64,000 bases of DNA, taken from NCBI GenBank assembly GCA_021209875.1, contig JAGYVD010000001.1:3472001-3536000 (forward strand), in the 5' to 3' direction. Each line of letters opens with the position of its first letter. Position 1 is the stretch's first letter. The position numbers were made by a program, and so were the translations under genes. Shown in pieces: positions 19,303 to 30,817 of the stretch. Under the pieces are notes generated by a model that saw only the letters and a list, made by a program, of their open reading frames with translations, did no database searches and had not been told where the DNA came from. Source of the stretch: Rosellinia necatrix (lineage: Eukaryota > Ascomycota > Sordariomycetes > Xylariales > Xylariaceae).

Positions 19303-22132
19303 CTACATTCGATGTTCTTCGACCCATGTTTGATGCCTATACTCCTCTCGCCGATCAGGAATATTCGTCTTGATCATCTTATTCCCTTCGGCGCCAGGCA
19401 AGTTAAAGTTTTCGCCCAACCAAGATTGCTTGATCGAGTGCTCGTAACCGCTCTGCTTGACAGAGTTTTTAGCCAGTTCACACATGTCTACCGGACTGAG
19501 TTTCCATATTTGCGCTGCTACCGCATATTCCTCCATCAGTGGTTCTCTGGTGAAGGCAAACTGTAGCGGATCGTCGGTAGATAGTGATACGTTCAGTCCA
19601 CGCCTAAAGTACTGAATAAAAGGATTTCTTTCATACGCAAGGAACAGTGCATTGTTGCTAAGAGGGGACATAGCAATACCGATCTGCTCGAGATAGAAGA
19701 TGTACTGTAACATGGGCACCTTGCGTAGAAGGAGCCCGTGACTTATGCTGTGACTGCAAAGGAGTGCGACTGCTAGATGTTCTACGTCCCCCGCCTCACC
19801 ACAGTGCGGCCGAAGTAAGAACGTATTAAAGCCTCGCTGGCTACGCCAAAAATTCAGCGAGGTCATGTTAGAGAAAAGGTAGTATAGCCAATAGCTATAC
19901 GGCGGATTCTGTTGGGAATCCCATTCTTTGGGGACGGGGAACTTCTTGAAGAGACGCCTTTCTACTTTGCTTTCATCGTCGACACTGTCAAATCCTATGA
20001 CCCTCTGCAAGAAGATGTGTAGCTTTGGGTGCTTTGCCGGGTCCTTAGTCACCTCAAACAGGGGCTGGAAGATATTCGTCACCACCTGCTCAAAAGATCC
20101 CATCAAGCCGCTCGCCCTGTAGACATCGTAAAGCCGTGGAATTTGAATAAGCCAGCGAACATTGTGGGAAAAGAGTTTATTGTCGATGACCCAGGCCGCT
20201 AATTTATCCCACTCGTCTGAGGATCTACCGTAGATAGAAATTCGCCACTCTACCATTTGGTACTTGCTAGACTCAAGGTCTGACATGACCTCTTTGGTGA
20301 TTTCGGCTAGATACCGGCCCTGGATATGATTGTCTGTCTTCAAGAAGATAGTTCGGAGCCGCGACTCGCCAATTGGATTATATTTTAAATTGAACTTATC
20401 GAATCGATGGAAGGAATCCGTGTGTGCCTACATATGCGGTCAATAATCATTTCAGTTTGAGGAGGATAGTGATGTTGCATACATGCATGTCTAGTGTATC
20501 GATACTCAAATCATATGCAGTCAGGTTGATGCTTTCAAAGACCTCTTTCAGGGTAAGGTTCTTCCCATCCCTGGAGAGCACGTATTCATCGGGGCATTTC
20601 TTCATCTTACTCTTAATAAACCGGAGGAGGTGTTTTTGGTTCATGCAAGCAGAATGATGAACATGCGTATCGACTTTTCTTACATTGTAAAAGTCCCGGT
20701 GTGGAACCTTCTTGGTATCGGCCGTCTCCTGGTACTCATTGAGGAGTGCATAGAGCTTGAACTTTCCTTCTAGATACTGCAATCTCCGGAAGGCAAAACT
20801 CTTGCTCGGCCCGTCCGAGGATACTAATAATATTTTTTCAAGATCCATATAAAAATCCTTGATAGTAGGCACGCCTACTACAGGAGTATTGGCAGCGTCC
20901 GCGGCTGAATTCTCGAAGACCTGATAGACGCCGTTCTCGTCTAGACGAAATGCGAACTCGCTAGCTGGGGGTAGAGGCAACAAGTCGTCTATATTAAAAT
21001 CCTCACCGATGTTTTGTCCAGCCTTGCGCTTCTTAGGGGCTTTTTTACGCTCATCTTGGGGAGAGCCCTGCTCCCCCCCGGCGACGTCGTTCACCCGAGG
21101 CTTACTAGTCTGAGGTGACAAGACCATGCTATTGCTCATGCTATTCTGGCCGGTATTTTGGCCATGCGTATGATGGTCAGGTAGAGGACCAGCCCAGGCC
21201 GGTTCCGGTGGAGGTGGGTAAATTTGCCAACTTGGATCGTCATTAGGATTATCACCATCCCTCTGCAGGGACAGTCGAATATATTTATGACGGATGTCCA
21301 GTATCTGCTGTATACTCTGAAATATAGTGCTCAGTTCGGCGGTGATACGCGGGTCTTCGTCACCCGCGGCATCGGCAATACCCATTGGTGCGACAGTGGG
21401 GAGCTCTATATTGGACGGGGGACTAGGGCCCGATTCCTCATTGATGGGGTGATGGGCTGGCTGGCGGTTCGGAGTCCCAGGGCCGCCATGGCTGCCCCAG
21501 GATGGACGAGTGGCGGTCCGAGGAGTCACGTAGGAGCCTTGAGGCACATGGCTAGGGGAACCGGCGATATGCGGAAGGCTATAGCTTTGGGCAGCGGGCG
21601 GCAGAGACAAAAGGCTCGGCTTAGTAGATGGTTGTTCCTGGGAGCCAGCGCCGACACCGTCGTTGGGCAGAGCAGGAGGGCTGCAATGAGGAGTGGAGTG
21701 ATACTGACTCCAGCTGCTGGCATCGTTCTTAAGAAGGTCACGCTGGCTTCTCTGGTAGAAGAGTTTGCCTTCGGCCTGGCTCATCTGGCGCTCTGCAACC
21801 GGATCATAGAATGTCGTCTTCCTAGGGACATCCCGGGGCAGCATGCCATCCCCAAGCGCAGGAGACGGGTCGTCAGCGTCGCCGCCGGTGCTGGTGTGCT
21901 CTACATGGTGCAAAGCATGCATGTGGCTGCCATTGTGGTCTTCGTCGCCCTCATCCTCCTTGTCGTGTTCGTCGCCCGAGTCATTGTGCCCGATGGCATG
22001 GTCGGCCATGTCGGATTCATCCGAGTCGAAGTCGAAAGCCTGGCGGGCTGAACGCCGTGGTGGTAGTGATGGTGGCGGCGATGCTGAATGCGATGCTGCT
22101 ACATGGTTCCTGTTAGCAGCGCGACATGGCAT
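19303..22132 (-). CDS. AMD1: AMP deaminase
   Basis: Exons are 22132-20483 and 20427-19303. The 55-bp intron (GTATGC to TGTAG) splices DTLDMH to [12 protein letters not shown], a classic conserved junction. The product is about 924 aa. The N-terminal 300 residues are disordered and acidic, with Ser/Pro-rich stretches; the catalytic domain follows. Zinc-binding and catalytic signatures are THVHHSA near residue 495, the KYNPIG and LKTDN region after the splice, HCGEAGD, and [10 protein letters not shown] near 810. The enzyme converts AMP to IMP plus ammonia in the purine nucleotide cycle and adjusts adenylate charge. The start was set at the ATG encoding MPCRAANRN; the frame continues upstream to an ATG at 22387, whose first codons contain a donor-like GTGAGT, so a longer N-terminus or a 5' intron is possible. 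The stop directly after EEHRM overlaps a donor-like GTAGGT; splicing there would add a short tail. Confidence 0.92.
20428..20482 (-). other. AMD1 intron
   Basis: GTATGC donor and TGTAG acceptor. The phase-0 splice restores the LDMHAHTDSF motif. Confidence 0.88.
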
Positions 22133-24805
22133 GGTGGGGGGTGAGGTGGGTAAGGATGTAGAGACGAACGGTGCATCTTGAAGGATCTGGGAATGCAGTA
22201 GGGGGCTATTGTCGAAGCTAGAGCTTTTGGAGCCCGGGCAGTGAACTAACTGCCTTATGCTCAAGAGCCGACTTCGTAGGGAGTAGGTAGTAAAGTAACA
22301 ACCTTTTATGGACAGCGCACTCGGAAGACAGGTCGCCATTGATGGTTGCTGTGTATTGTTACCAATTACCCCACTCACCACAAACATCTTATCATACCTA
22401 AGTAGGTACCTAGAGCTTGTGTGTACTTGTACTTACTTAGGTACGTAGGTACCCATGTAGGTATTACCCCTCCAACTCTGTGACTCCGAGGATACAGGTC
22501 CTGTCGCACAGTGTGAAAGGTTACCTAATAACTATCTGGTAAGTACTCTCTCTACCTGGGTGGCTACAAGTAGGCCACATACCTACCTACCTACATTGAC
22601 ACACATGGGTAGGTAGATATTTTGCTTGCTTGTACTTGTTTTGTTAGGTATCTAGTGGGAATCTTGAATCGAGCCATCTATGGATGCCGCTTTTGATCTG
22701 AGCGCCGTCCGAAGCAGTCCTTGGGCATACAAGTACTACCAATACTATTGGCATACTATTGTGATGAATTATACCACCGGGGGGGGGGGTAAGTTGCTTA
22801 CAGGTTCGAGGTAAGTGGTTACCTAGGAGCTTATCCGTCCCCTCAGGCTGGAAGGCTCTAGCCTGTGCAAAGCAACCACAGCCGATAGCATAACCACGCT
22901 ACGTAGCCTAGGTAGCTAGCCTGGATAGCTGGCCCCGGAGCTTGACTGATTTGCTACCTATGCGAATACCTACCTACCTTCGAAAGCACTTGTGCACCAC
23001 CATTCCGAGGACCGGGTTTCGGGATCACTAGCTTACACACGGCAAATGATCGAATTATGGGGGTAAATGGGGGGGGAGACTAAAGGCAGAGCTGATTGGA
23101 GAATGGCCTGGTACGTAGAATGTAATAGTTTAGTCCTCCCAACCAGTCGTCTATGGGTTCCGGTTTGGGAATGAGCTGTGATACTCTTTCGTATGCTCTT
23201 GTCCAATGGAAGACTTCCTGTGGCCTTGACCTCCATCCCCCGAGTTCGCCTGGCCAGATGGATGGATAGCCATTGTGTTGGAGCGGACTCTTGCTCTGTA
23301 ACGATCTTCTGCAAGTCTACTAAAAAAAATGCTCGCTCCCGGATTGGTTGCCGCCCTTTCCTTTTCCAGTCATTCACGGTTGTCGAGCAGAGCTTCAATG
23401 TCCTCTATATATCGATATGCTGTGCGTGGAAGCAGCTAAGACCCCGTCATCGGAATCTGCTATGTAACCCCTTGAATAGGTAGTCAGTTACATACATACT
23501 TGTATGTATGCACATTCAATCGTCCCCCTTGCATTCCTATCGTAGATCTTGCAGGGAACAGGGGTTGGGCGCTAGAGATGACTAGGTACGCATGTAGTGT
23601 ATATGAGAACTACGAAGGTGGATTATTGGGGGGAAGGGGGGTGCTCTACTGAGATGAGATCAGTGAATGATGTTGGGAGCGTTGATGTCATCTGATAGTT
23701 TAATGGCTGGCGTATGTAGCATTCCGCGACGGCTCGTGGAGGGGGGCTGCCATCAACCACGAGGCCAGCGCTGGAATGGTATTGCCCTTACCTCCGTCTT
23801 ACTATAAAGCTGCTTGTGATATTGTAATCACCATGGCAATTCATTGTCCCAGAAGAGCTTGCAATCAAGCTGGGTGCTAAGCGAGAGTAGATATAACTGT
23901 ACCTGAGACTTGTACTCTCCTCTTACTTACTTCTCATCAGTCTATTCCTAGGCAGATTGGATTTAGCTAATTAACTAGAAAAGATAAAGTGGCACTAACT
24001 GCAAATCGACGAATTGAAGTTTCGGCGACCTAGTCTAGTCCTCACATTCCTGTCTCTATACTAGCGGCCAAGTTGAGCTCCGAGACCTCAAGCGCGATAT
24101 CGTCAAGCCTATGGTCTAGAACCTGTTTGACAAAGCATAGTAACGTTTTAGATTTCATCTCGAGCTGTAAGTGACAGTCGGTTTCGAACGCTATACAAGC
24201 ATTGACAACCCTCAAGGTGGTTGTATTTGATATCCTTTCCCATGTGGAGGTATGTATGGGGTCGATACGACAAGGCCTTGCCATAACACAATAAATAGCA
24301 TGATTGGCTGCAGGCGTTGTCGGGGGTGGGGGGGTGTTGGGGGCTGGGGGGAGAAAGAAGACCAGGAAGAGGAAGGGCGGAGCAAACGCTTGAACGCAAG
24401 AGGCTTTGATAACTTCCAAAAGAAAGCATACCGTTTTGGAAGTTGCGGTGACTATTTGCAAACCCATCTGGAATACTGGAATAGTGTGGCGCTTGTGATA
24501 GCTCCTACCGCTCGCGAACTAGCCTTCAAGCATAGCTCCCTGTTTCCAAGCTAACGGCACAGGCGATAGCTCCGTCATACGGGACGGCGAACCAGCTCAT
24601 CCCCAGGGATATGGCGTTGTCCTTGGGTAATAGAAAGACAGAAGAGGAAGTTCTCTGAATAGCCCTGACGGATTGGTGATATGCGCTCATATATAAAGGG
24701 TCGCTGAGGACAAGACGTTTGCCTTCCACTTCCCACTGGCTCCTCGTGCTTGCAGATCTCCGACTCTCCCATTTTCCTTTCCGAATCTTGACAAGAGTAG
24801 CGACT
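22133..24805. other. Intergenic region upstream of AMD1
   Basis: Contains CCTA/TAGG tracts at 22390-22460 and 22570-22615, a run of ten G near 22782 and G-rich stretches near 24320-24350. Frames up to 141 codons occur without recognisable domains. The TATA-like element at 24689 belongs to the downstream gene. Confidence 0.5.
24689..24698 (+). promoter_or_regulatory. TATA-like box for the GPI-protein gene
   Basis: An ATATATAAAG motif lies about 110 bp upstream of the ATG at 24806, on the same strand. Spacing fits a fungal core promoter with a short leader; the assignment is inferred. Confidence 0.5.
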
Positions 24806-25432
24806 ATGTATAACGCCAAAGCCCTCCTATCCGCGGCCGCCCTTGCAGGCGTGTCTGTGGCACAGATCACCAGCGACTCACCTGAGTGTAGCAGTCGCTA
24901 TTCTGCCCTGGGAGCGATAGGTCCCACGCCAGGCCCTGCCATCCTATCGGCCATGAAGTCGCTGGGTGTTCCGTTCGACCCCAACGAGCTTGCCCATCCC
25001 TCGGAGGCCATAGATCGGCTGTGTAGTTTCGCTGCCGAGATACCCCAGGATGCCCTGAGCCAGTTTGGGGAATACGGATCCTCCCTCCTGCGCTTCGCCA
25101 GCACTCAGCTCCCCTCCTACGACGCCCTCGTCTCTAACTGTATCGCGACCGGCGCCGAGGCTGCTTCTATAACCAGCTATATCCGTCATATCGTGACCCA
25201 GACCGAGCCGCTTTGCCCTGCTGTGACGCGACCCCCTACTGGAGGAAATGGTTCGAACAACGGCACCGTCACTATCACGAGCCCCCCGACTCCTCTACCC
25301 ACGAGCTCGTATCCGGCCCAGACCAGCACCAGCGCCTTTCCTATCCCGACGGCCGCTGCCTCTCGGCCTACTGGCGTTCTCCTTGGCGCCGGAGTTGTTG
25401 CCGGCCTTCTCGGTGCTGCGGCTCTGCTCTAA
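24806..25432 (+). CDS. Secreted GPI-anchored Ser/Thr-rich protein
   Basis: A single exon of 208 aa. The ATG at 24806 begins a clear signal peptide (MYNAKALLSAAALAG, cleavage probably after VSVAQ). The mature domain starts with a Cys near residue 27 followed by PTPGPAILSAM, and has three further Cys and a largely helical, Pro-containing body to about residue 135. A Thr/Ser/Pro-rich linker follows, then a C-terminal hydrophobic tail (GVLLGAGVVAGLLGAAALL), the signature of a glycosylphosphatidylinositol anchor. Similar small secreted proteins (annotated DUF7735 or infection-structure-specific in some plant-associated fungi, from memory) share the PTPPPAL-like motif near the first Cys. The location is probably cell wall or plasma membrane; the biochemical role is unknown. 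The frame is open further upstream, but using that start would bury the signal peptide. Confidence 0.82.
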   Translation: MYNAKALLSAAALAGVSVAQITSDSPECSSRYSALGAIGPTPGPAILSAMKSLGVPFDPNELAHPSEAIDRLCSFAAEIPQDALSQFGEYGSSLLRFASTQLPSYDALVSNCIATGAEAASITSYIRHIVTQTEPLCPAVTRPPTGGNGSNNGTVTITSPPTPLPTSSYPAQTSTSAFPIPTAAASRPTGVLLGAGVVAGLLGAAALL

Positions 25433-25994
25433 AGGGCAAATTTGCTCTACTAGACACGATTCCGGCGAGGGTGCGGTGTAGTGGCAGTGACACAGCCACC
25501 AATGTCGCATCACTCCCACTTCTCGGCTCAACGACGCTGGCCCATATCGAACGAGTATCTCGAGGTATGAAGCGACGGATTCTGCGCACCCATGATGTGC
25601 TGTACTCGGTAGCTAGCTAGGACACTTAGGTACCGTCCTGTTGGAGAAAGAGAAAGTCGAGTGCTGCCGATTTACCTATCGGCGCGCCAGCATAGTCAAT
25701 AGCTAGACGAACACTGTTCTCCCTGACTTAGTGGCCTAAAGTGGCTGTGTTGGGGGCTCTTGTAATTGTACCAAGGCATGGTTATACCGGTCGGCACAAT
25801 AGAAGGCCATGAAACAATCGGTCCCAGCGTCCAGAAAGTGCTTGCGAACAACCTAAAACTCTTCGTCCGTTTTTCCGCTTGATATTTATAACGAACTAGG
25901 TCGGCTATGGTACAACTATAATACGGGAGAGCTTTATAAAAGCTTACGGGGCCGTTTTATAAGAAGTGGCTTAAATAGCCCACCTATAAAAAAA

Positions 25995-26127
25995 CCACTT
26001 CAAATAAGGCAAAAATATAACTTTGATAACATAATAAATAAATTTTTAATACAAAATATTATATATTAACTATATAATATTTAACATGGTTGTTATATAG
26101 TTAGGTATTTTTGTTTTGTCACAAGTG
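25995..26127. repeat. AT-rich imperfect inverted repeat, MITE-like
   Basis: The left arm begins CCACTTCAAAT and the right arm (reverse complement) begins CCACTTGTGAC. Both continue into CAAAAATA and end near (C)TAACT. The core of about 75 bp is almost pure A/T. The match is weak, so this is a candidate only. Confidence 0.35.
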
Positions 26128-27520
26128 GCCCGAATGGCCGTTTATAGAGGGACCTGCTCACACGTTTATGCCCGCGTGTTGAACGGAAGCACTAATGCCT
26201 GGGTCTCCCACATACAGCAGAAGCCGCACACCACAGCGCTCCATTAAAGCCACCACAATCAGTGCTCAGCATCCGATACCTGGTACAGTGAACATTCACC
26301 ACTGCCACCTGCAGCAACCTGCAGCAACCTTGGTCGCCACGAAACCTAAAATCCAGGCACCTTGGCGGACATTCTATCTACAAATATCTCACACAATCTG
26401 CGTAGATTTCCGGGGATTCCTCCCAATCTCCACTTCAAATACAACATGGACGGGATACTGGCTCCCGCCACGGTCCTTCGATATCGGCGCTTCCGGTTGA
26501 CTGCCAAGCTAAAATTTTCCGCGTATTCGGGACCCGCCCGGCCGGCTCGATATTGGGAGGCTCGGCATCTGACACGGCCAGCAAGCCTGACATACAGACA
26601 CATGAACCTCAGCGTCAAACCCGCTGTTGCCCGGGCCAGGGGCTTTCGATCGAATAACTGACGATGATTAGGGCGGCGACGACGAACACGTCCTACATGT
26701 GTGAAGAAAGGGGCCAGCCGAAGCTAACCACTTGCAGAATGGATATCAGGACTGTATAAAGATGTTTCGATCACCGAGGATAACCCTCTTAGACTCTCCA
26801 AAGGCAAATTCTCATCACACCTGCCTTCTGCCAATGACGATATACGCTCACGCGTCTGAGGCTGCCGACCGAAATAAAGGACGAAAACGACAGCGACGAC
26901 CTAAAGGGCACGAAAACAGGCGTTGGAAAAAGCTGACCACATACAGGGAAATCCAGTCCGAAGTAAAAAATATCTTCCAGTTAGAGACTCTCTATCTTCG
27001 ATTTTCTTTCATTTGTTCTCATCATCAGCCATCACATACGGCGAGAGACTTGACTTGGCTTGGCTTGTCTTACCAATGATAATAAACACTCCTATCAGTA
27101 GGAGCGTCTCCGGCTGGCCGACTAGCTGGCTATGCTGGCAATGGGCAGCAACAAGCAAAATGGCCAACACCGGCGCGAGCATCTCTGCTGACTAAAGCCC
27201 CGGTCCGGCGGCACCACACGGGTGGGTCCTGGCTGTTAGCCGCTCGCTGCTCCGTTTTGGCCTCGGCGCTCCAGCCCCACCCCCAGACAACCGTTTTTGA
27301 AAAAAGACGGAGCAGTCGACCGGCGAGATTCAACCCCGAGTAATGTTGCCCTACTTAGCGTACACCCCTTTCAGCCGCCTCTCACCCCCTATCTCTTGGT
27401 GTCGGCCCCGCCGTAGCTCGAAGCGCCCAGTCGAAAAAGGATCCAGCCAACAGAGAAAGGCGGCTCGCATTCTTACTGTGTAAGGGATTATACACTCTTT
27501 ATCTCAAGCGCGCCGCTCCA

Positions 27521-27530
27521 GTCTATAAAT
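27521..27530 (+). promoter_or_regulatory. TATA-like box of the orphan gene
   Basis: A CTATAAAT motif lies about 105 bp upstream of the ATG at 27631 and is followed by a pyrimidine-rich leader. Inferred core promoter. Confidence 0.5.
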
Positions 27531-27630
27531 ACTCGCTCTTATCTTATACTCTTCGGTGAACCTCCTTTATATCTCAAAGCACAACTCTTCTAATTATTTT
27601 TCTTCCCCCTCAGACGCTATCGCCATAAGT

Positions 27631-28209
27631 ATGTCTAAAGTACCTACAGCACGTGCCGGGGATGGCTACACCGAATTGCCATCCGAGGTGCTAGGAAAGC
27701 CGCCTGCTCGTCATTACCTCGACATATATGCAAACCAGCCTGATGACAACTCTCCGTTTATCGCTCCCAATACTTTAAAAAAGCGAGATCGCGTATAGAA
27801 CAGCTAGGTTAGGTGAGAAACTTTTCGTTATCGTTTTAAAAAGCATCAACTATAGGAGCAAGTTAATAGGCTGGGTCTTAGGTTTTGCGATAAATCCGAC
27901 CTTAAAAGCAAAGATGTTTGGATCACTTTTACACTGTATCCTGAGAGAGCTGAAGCCCAAGCCCCGTTTCAAGGGGTTTTCTATCGATACGTGGATAACT
28001 CTGTGCAAATACGTGCGATCCTAGGCCCCGAAGAGTACGAGAACAAACGAATGCTAGATCAATCACATAGTGTCATTGAAATTTGGCGACGGTTGGTTGC
28101 TTCAGCAGAGCATCGCGTCTTCGAGCCAAAGAGGAGGAATGGCGGCCCTGCGGCAGCCACATTGAAGCTGACCAACCGACCGTGTCTGGATTCGCTACTT
28201 AGAATGTGA
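27631..28209 (+). CDS. Two-exon orphan gene of unknown function
   Basis: I do not recognise this protein. Exons are 27631-27792 and 27856-28209. The 63-bp intron (GTATAG donor, ACTATAG acceptor) is in phase 0 and removes four in-frame stop codons, while the frame stays the same on both sides. The product is 171 aa, starting MSKVPTARAGDGYTELP. Exon 2 has an ordered-looking segment (DVWITFTLYPERAEA, then GVFYRYVDNSVQI and VIEIWRRLVASAEHRVF). It has no signal peptide, membrane segment or known motif. A TATA-like box and a CT-rich leader upstream support transcription. Alternatively it is the remnant of a longer decayed gene, as the next gene downstream is clearly broken. Confidence 0.45.
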
Positions 28210-29227
28210 AGAACAAGTGGCCAAGAGAGTGCGTGACAGCACATTAAGGATTAGTATTCGTTGGCATGATTGACATGCATTACAGTGTGCCACGGCGGCC
28301 CATGTCCAGGCACAATGGCCTTTGGGACTCCGTCGCTTGCGAGGCTTCGACCAGCGGCACACACTAGTTATCAAAAGCAACGCCTATGCCATCAATTACA
28401 ATTTCCCTCATTCTATCCTTATAACTTAACAAACTATTTAGACCAGCCTTCCAGAACAGTCTAACCATCGAGAAATCGATCTATCTATCTAAAGATGCGA
28501 TATTGTCGGTGAGGGAGCCCATCATGCGCACTCGCACCTATCTAACTACTCAGAAGGATCGGTACTTGGAGATCAATATGTCCGGTGCCACAACCAAATG
28601 CCTGCATTGTTAGGCCACTATCACATACAGTGTCAAGAAATGCCTTTCCTGTAATGGACAGGATGGAGTAAGGTACGGCAGCTAGCAAACATTAATGGTG
28701 TCAGCGCTCATGCTTGTCAGGCCAATAGATCACATAGCGAGGTACCAGCTACCCTAGGGGGTAGCTCTAAGGGCATAATTGTGTATATAAGGACTGAAGG
28801 CCTCCCACCTAGATGGTAGGCCCAGGAATCAATGATATTGAGCCCTACCCCTATACTTGGCTATCTACCTGCTACCCAGCTGCTACCTCATAGTGACTAG
28901 ACCTCACTCTGGGCAATCCTAACATGACAATGCTATAGTCTAGGATCAACATAAAAGTCCATAGCACCAGTCTTTCAATGCCTAATTATCGCTGCTCAGC
29001 CCTGGAAGTATATAATAACAAATTAACGTTCTTTTTGCTGCATAAACTCGCGATTTGATTTCATATGCATATAACAGCCTTAACCTGCGGTCCTAGGCCG
29101 CAGCTTTCAGGGGAGAAATACTCTGTAGGGCTAAGATACAAGGCTTTCTCAATCTTAAACGCCTCTAGTCTCGAATCAGCCCATAACACCAGCAACCATT
29201 GCACCACATCCAGGCTCCGAAGACATC
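28210..29227. other. Intergenic region
   Basis: Between the orphan gene and the APH-like pseudogene. I see nothing I can support here. Confidence 0.45.
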
Positions 29228-30219
29228 ATGGTACATCCAAGCCAAGAGACATCGTCTAATACGACGGGTTGGTCAATTCCGGGTGATGTGCTCGAGAAAT
29301 ACGAATCCAATGATGTCAGATATGAGTCCACCGCGACAACGTTCAAGAAAACCTCACGCCTTCCTCAACTTATGGAAAGATTAGATGGACCTCATTTATA
29401 TAGAAGAGAGCATGATAATACCCAATCATCTCTATGATGAGGGAAGCAACGTCTGGGTTTAACCATCAAGTTTTCATCTGTAAGCTTGATTGCTGATGGT
29501 ACTTGACAGGAACCATAAGCGCATTGCAAACGAGGCCAACGCTCTACGAATAGTCTCTCAGCAGACGACGGTTCCCGTACCATGACTGATTGATCACGGA
29601 AAGAACTCAGACGGCACGCAATACCTCATCACGGAGCGTGTCAGCGGTATCCGCCTGGATCGAATGCTTGACATAGGCTGCCCACTGCCTGAGGGAGAGA
29701 GGCACGCAGCCGAGAAACCATGCAAAACTTGCGTGGACGAAGCTTACTCAAATGCGCTCAAGTTCATAGAAGGCACGGTTTTGCCCCAGCTGACGGGAAT
29801 GATATCTCACGAGAGAGGTATACTTGGATTCGTTATGCCTCCATGTTGGCTGTCTATCGACGTTGACCCTCCGTGGAAGGGGAAAGGACCTTGGAAGACT
29901 CTCCGGCTAGAGGAGCCCAAATATGTGTTCCAACACGGGGACCTCGCGGCCCGTAACATCCTTATCGATCCTCAGACCCTACAAATCAAGGCTTTGATCG
30001 ATTGGGAATATGCCCGGTTTTTCCCTCCGGGAATGGAAAGATGGCCTGGAACATTGGATAAAGATGTATACTTCCGCAGCGGTAATGATGTGGCGGATGC
30101 GATCGCGAAGTTCCTATCTGGAGTGTTACCACCAGTGGGAGGATAAGGCGCAATTGGTCTCGTTGGTCGAAAGCGGAAAACTTCCGGATCCTGAAAAGCT
30201 GGAGCAGTTGCCTAAATAA
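29228..30219 (+). pseudogene. Broken APH/choline-kinase-like phosphotransferase gene
   Basis: The protein can be followed in pieces. An N-terminal part from the ATG at 29228 (GWSIPGDVLEKYES) ends at a stop near 29437. A segment in another frame reads IPNHLYDEGSNVWV at 29418-29461, where one extra T shifts the frame before NHQVFI. A likely intron starts GTAAGC (about 29479) and ends GACAG (29510). NHKRIANEANALRIV follows to an in-frame TGA at 29583. The longest piece continues to 30146 with the kinase catalytic loop FQHGDLAARNILID and the metal-binding IDWEYARFF, where the Asp residues are preserved. A last frameshift near 30120 displaces the tail ending KLPDPEKLEQLPK (30219). Family members phosphorylate small molecules; fungal ones are mostly uncharacterised. 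The several independent lesions make it non-functional as written. Confidence 0.8.
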
Positions 30220-30817
30220 AAGGCGAGCTAGTAAATCCATTTTAAATGTTTAAAGATCAATGATACTCGATCGTAATAAGTCATAATCAACTTTTCGTAT
30301 ACCTCTTGTGTCAAGGCCGGAATCGTTAACCAGCTTATTTTACTGAAGGAAAGGTATCGAACGGCTTAAGCAACTCACGCTCCGCAAAGCTACCTGAAGA
30401 AAACAAAAATAGACTTCCGCCATTTATAGTTATCACTCGCTGATTCCGTCTTCAGTTTCTTTTGGAGCCCTCGTCGTGAGGCTTCAAGAGGGTCGGATGA
30501 TGGGATGGTCTGATATGGAGAGAAAAGTTGGGAGAGAGGAGAGGAGAGGAGAGGAGGACAGACATTGAGCCTGCTCATATAGGTGGGACTCAAGGACCTT
30601 GTTGATTTGTTTTGAATTATATTCTGTTGGCAATGACTCTATCTAGATAGCTTCGACGATAATTTTGCGAGCTGGGGGGAGTTTCTGACATAATATCCAG
30701 GGCAAGGGAAGCTATGAATGCGTTATTGTTGGGGGCTGTGCTGGCGATGGAACTCGGTTGACTTGCTTTGCGCCTCTTTCTCCTTGAGGTCTTGAGAAGC
30801 GGCGAAGAGACCTCGAA

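Larger units (their letters stand above)
25433..27630. other. Intergenic region with AT-rich patch
   Basis: No supported gene. An AT-rich block with imperfect inverted arms lies at 25995-26127. Frames near 26200-26660 overlap on both strands and show no family features. A promoter-like segment precedes the orphan gene at 27631. Confidence 0.5.

Noticed and set aside
24042..24467. Minus-strand 141-codon frame
   Set aside because: Contains a Pro/Thr low-complexity centre and no family resemblance; overlapping frames on both strands are equally open.
26195..26661. Overlapping frames on both strands near 26.4 kb
   Set aside because: No domain, no introns, and equally long frames on the opposite strand; consistent with chance.
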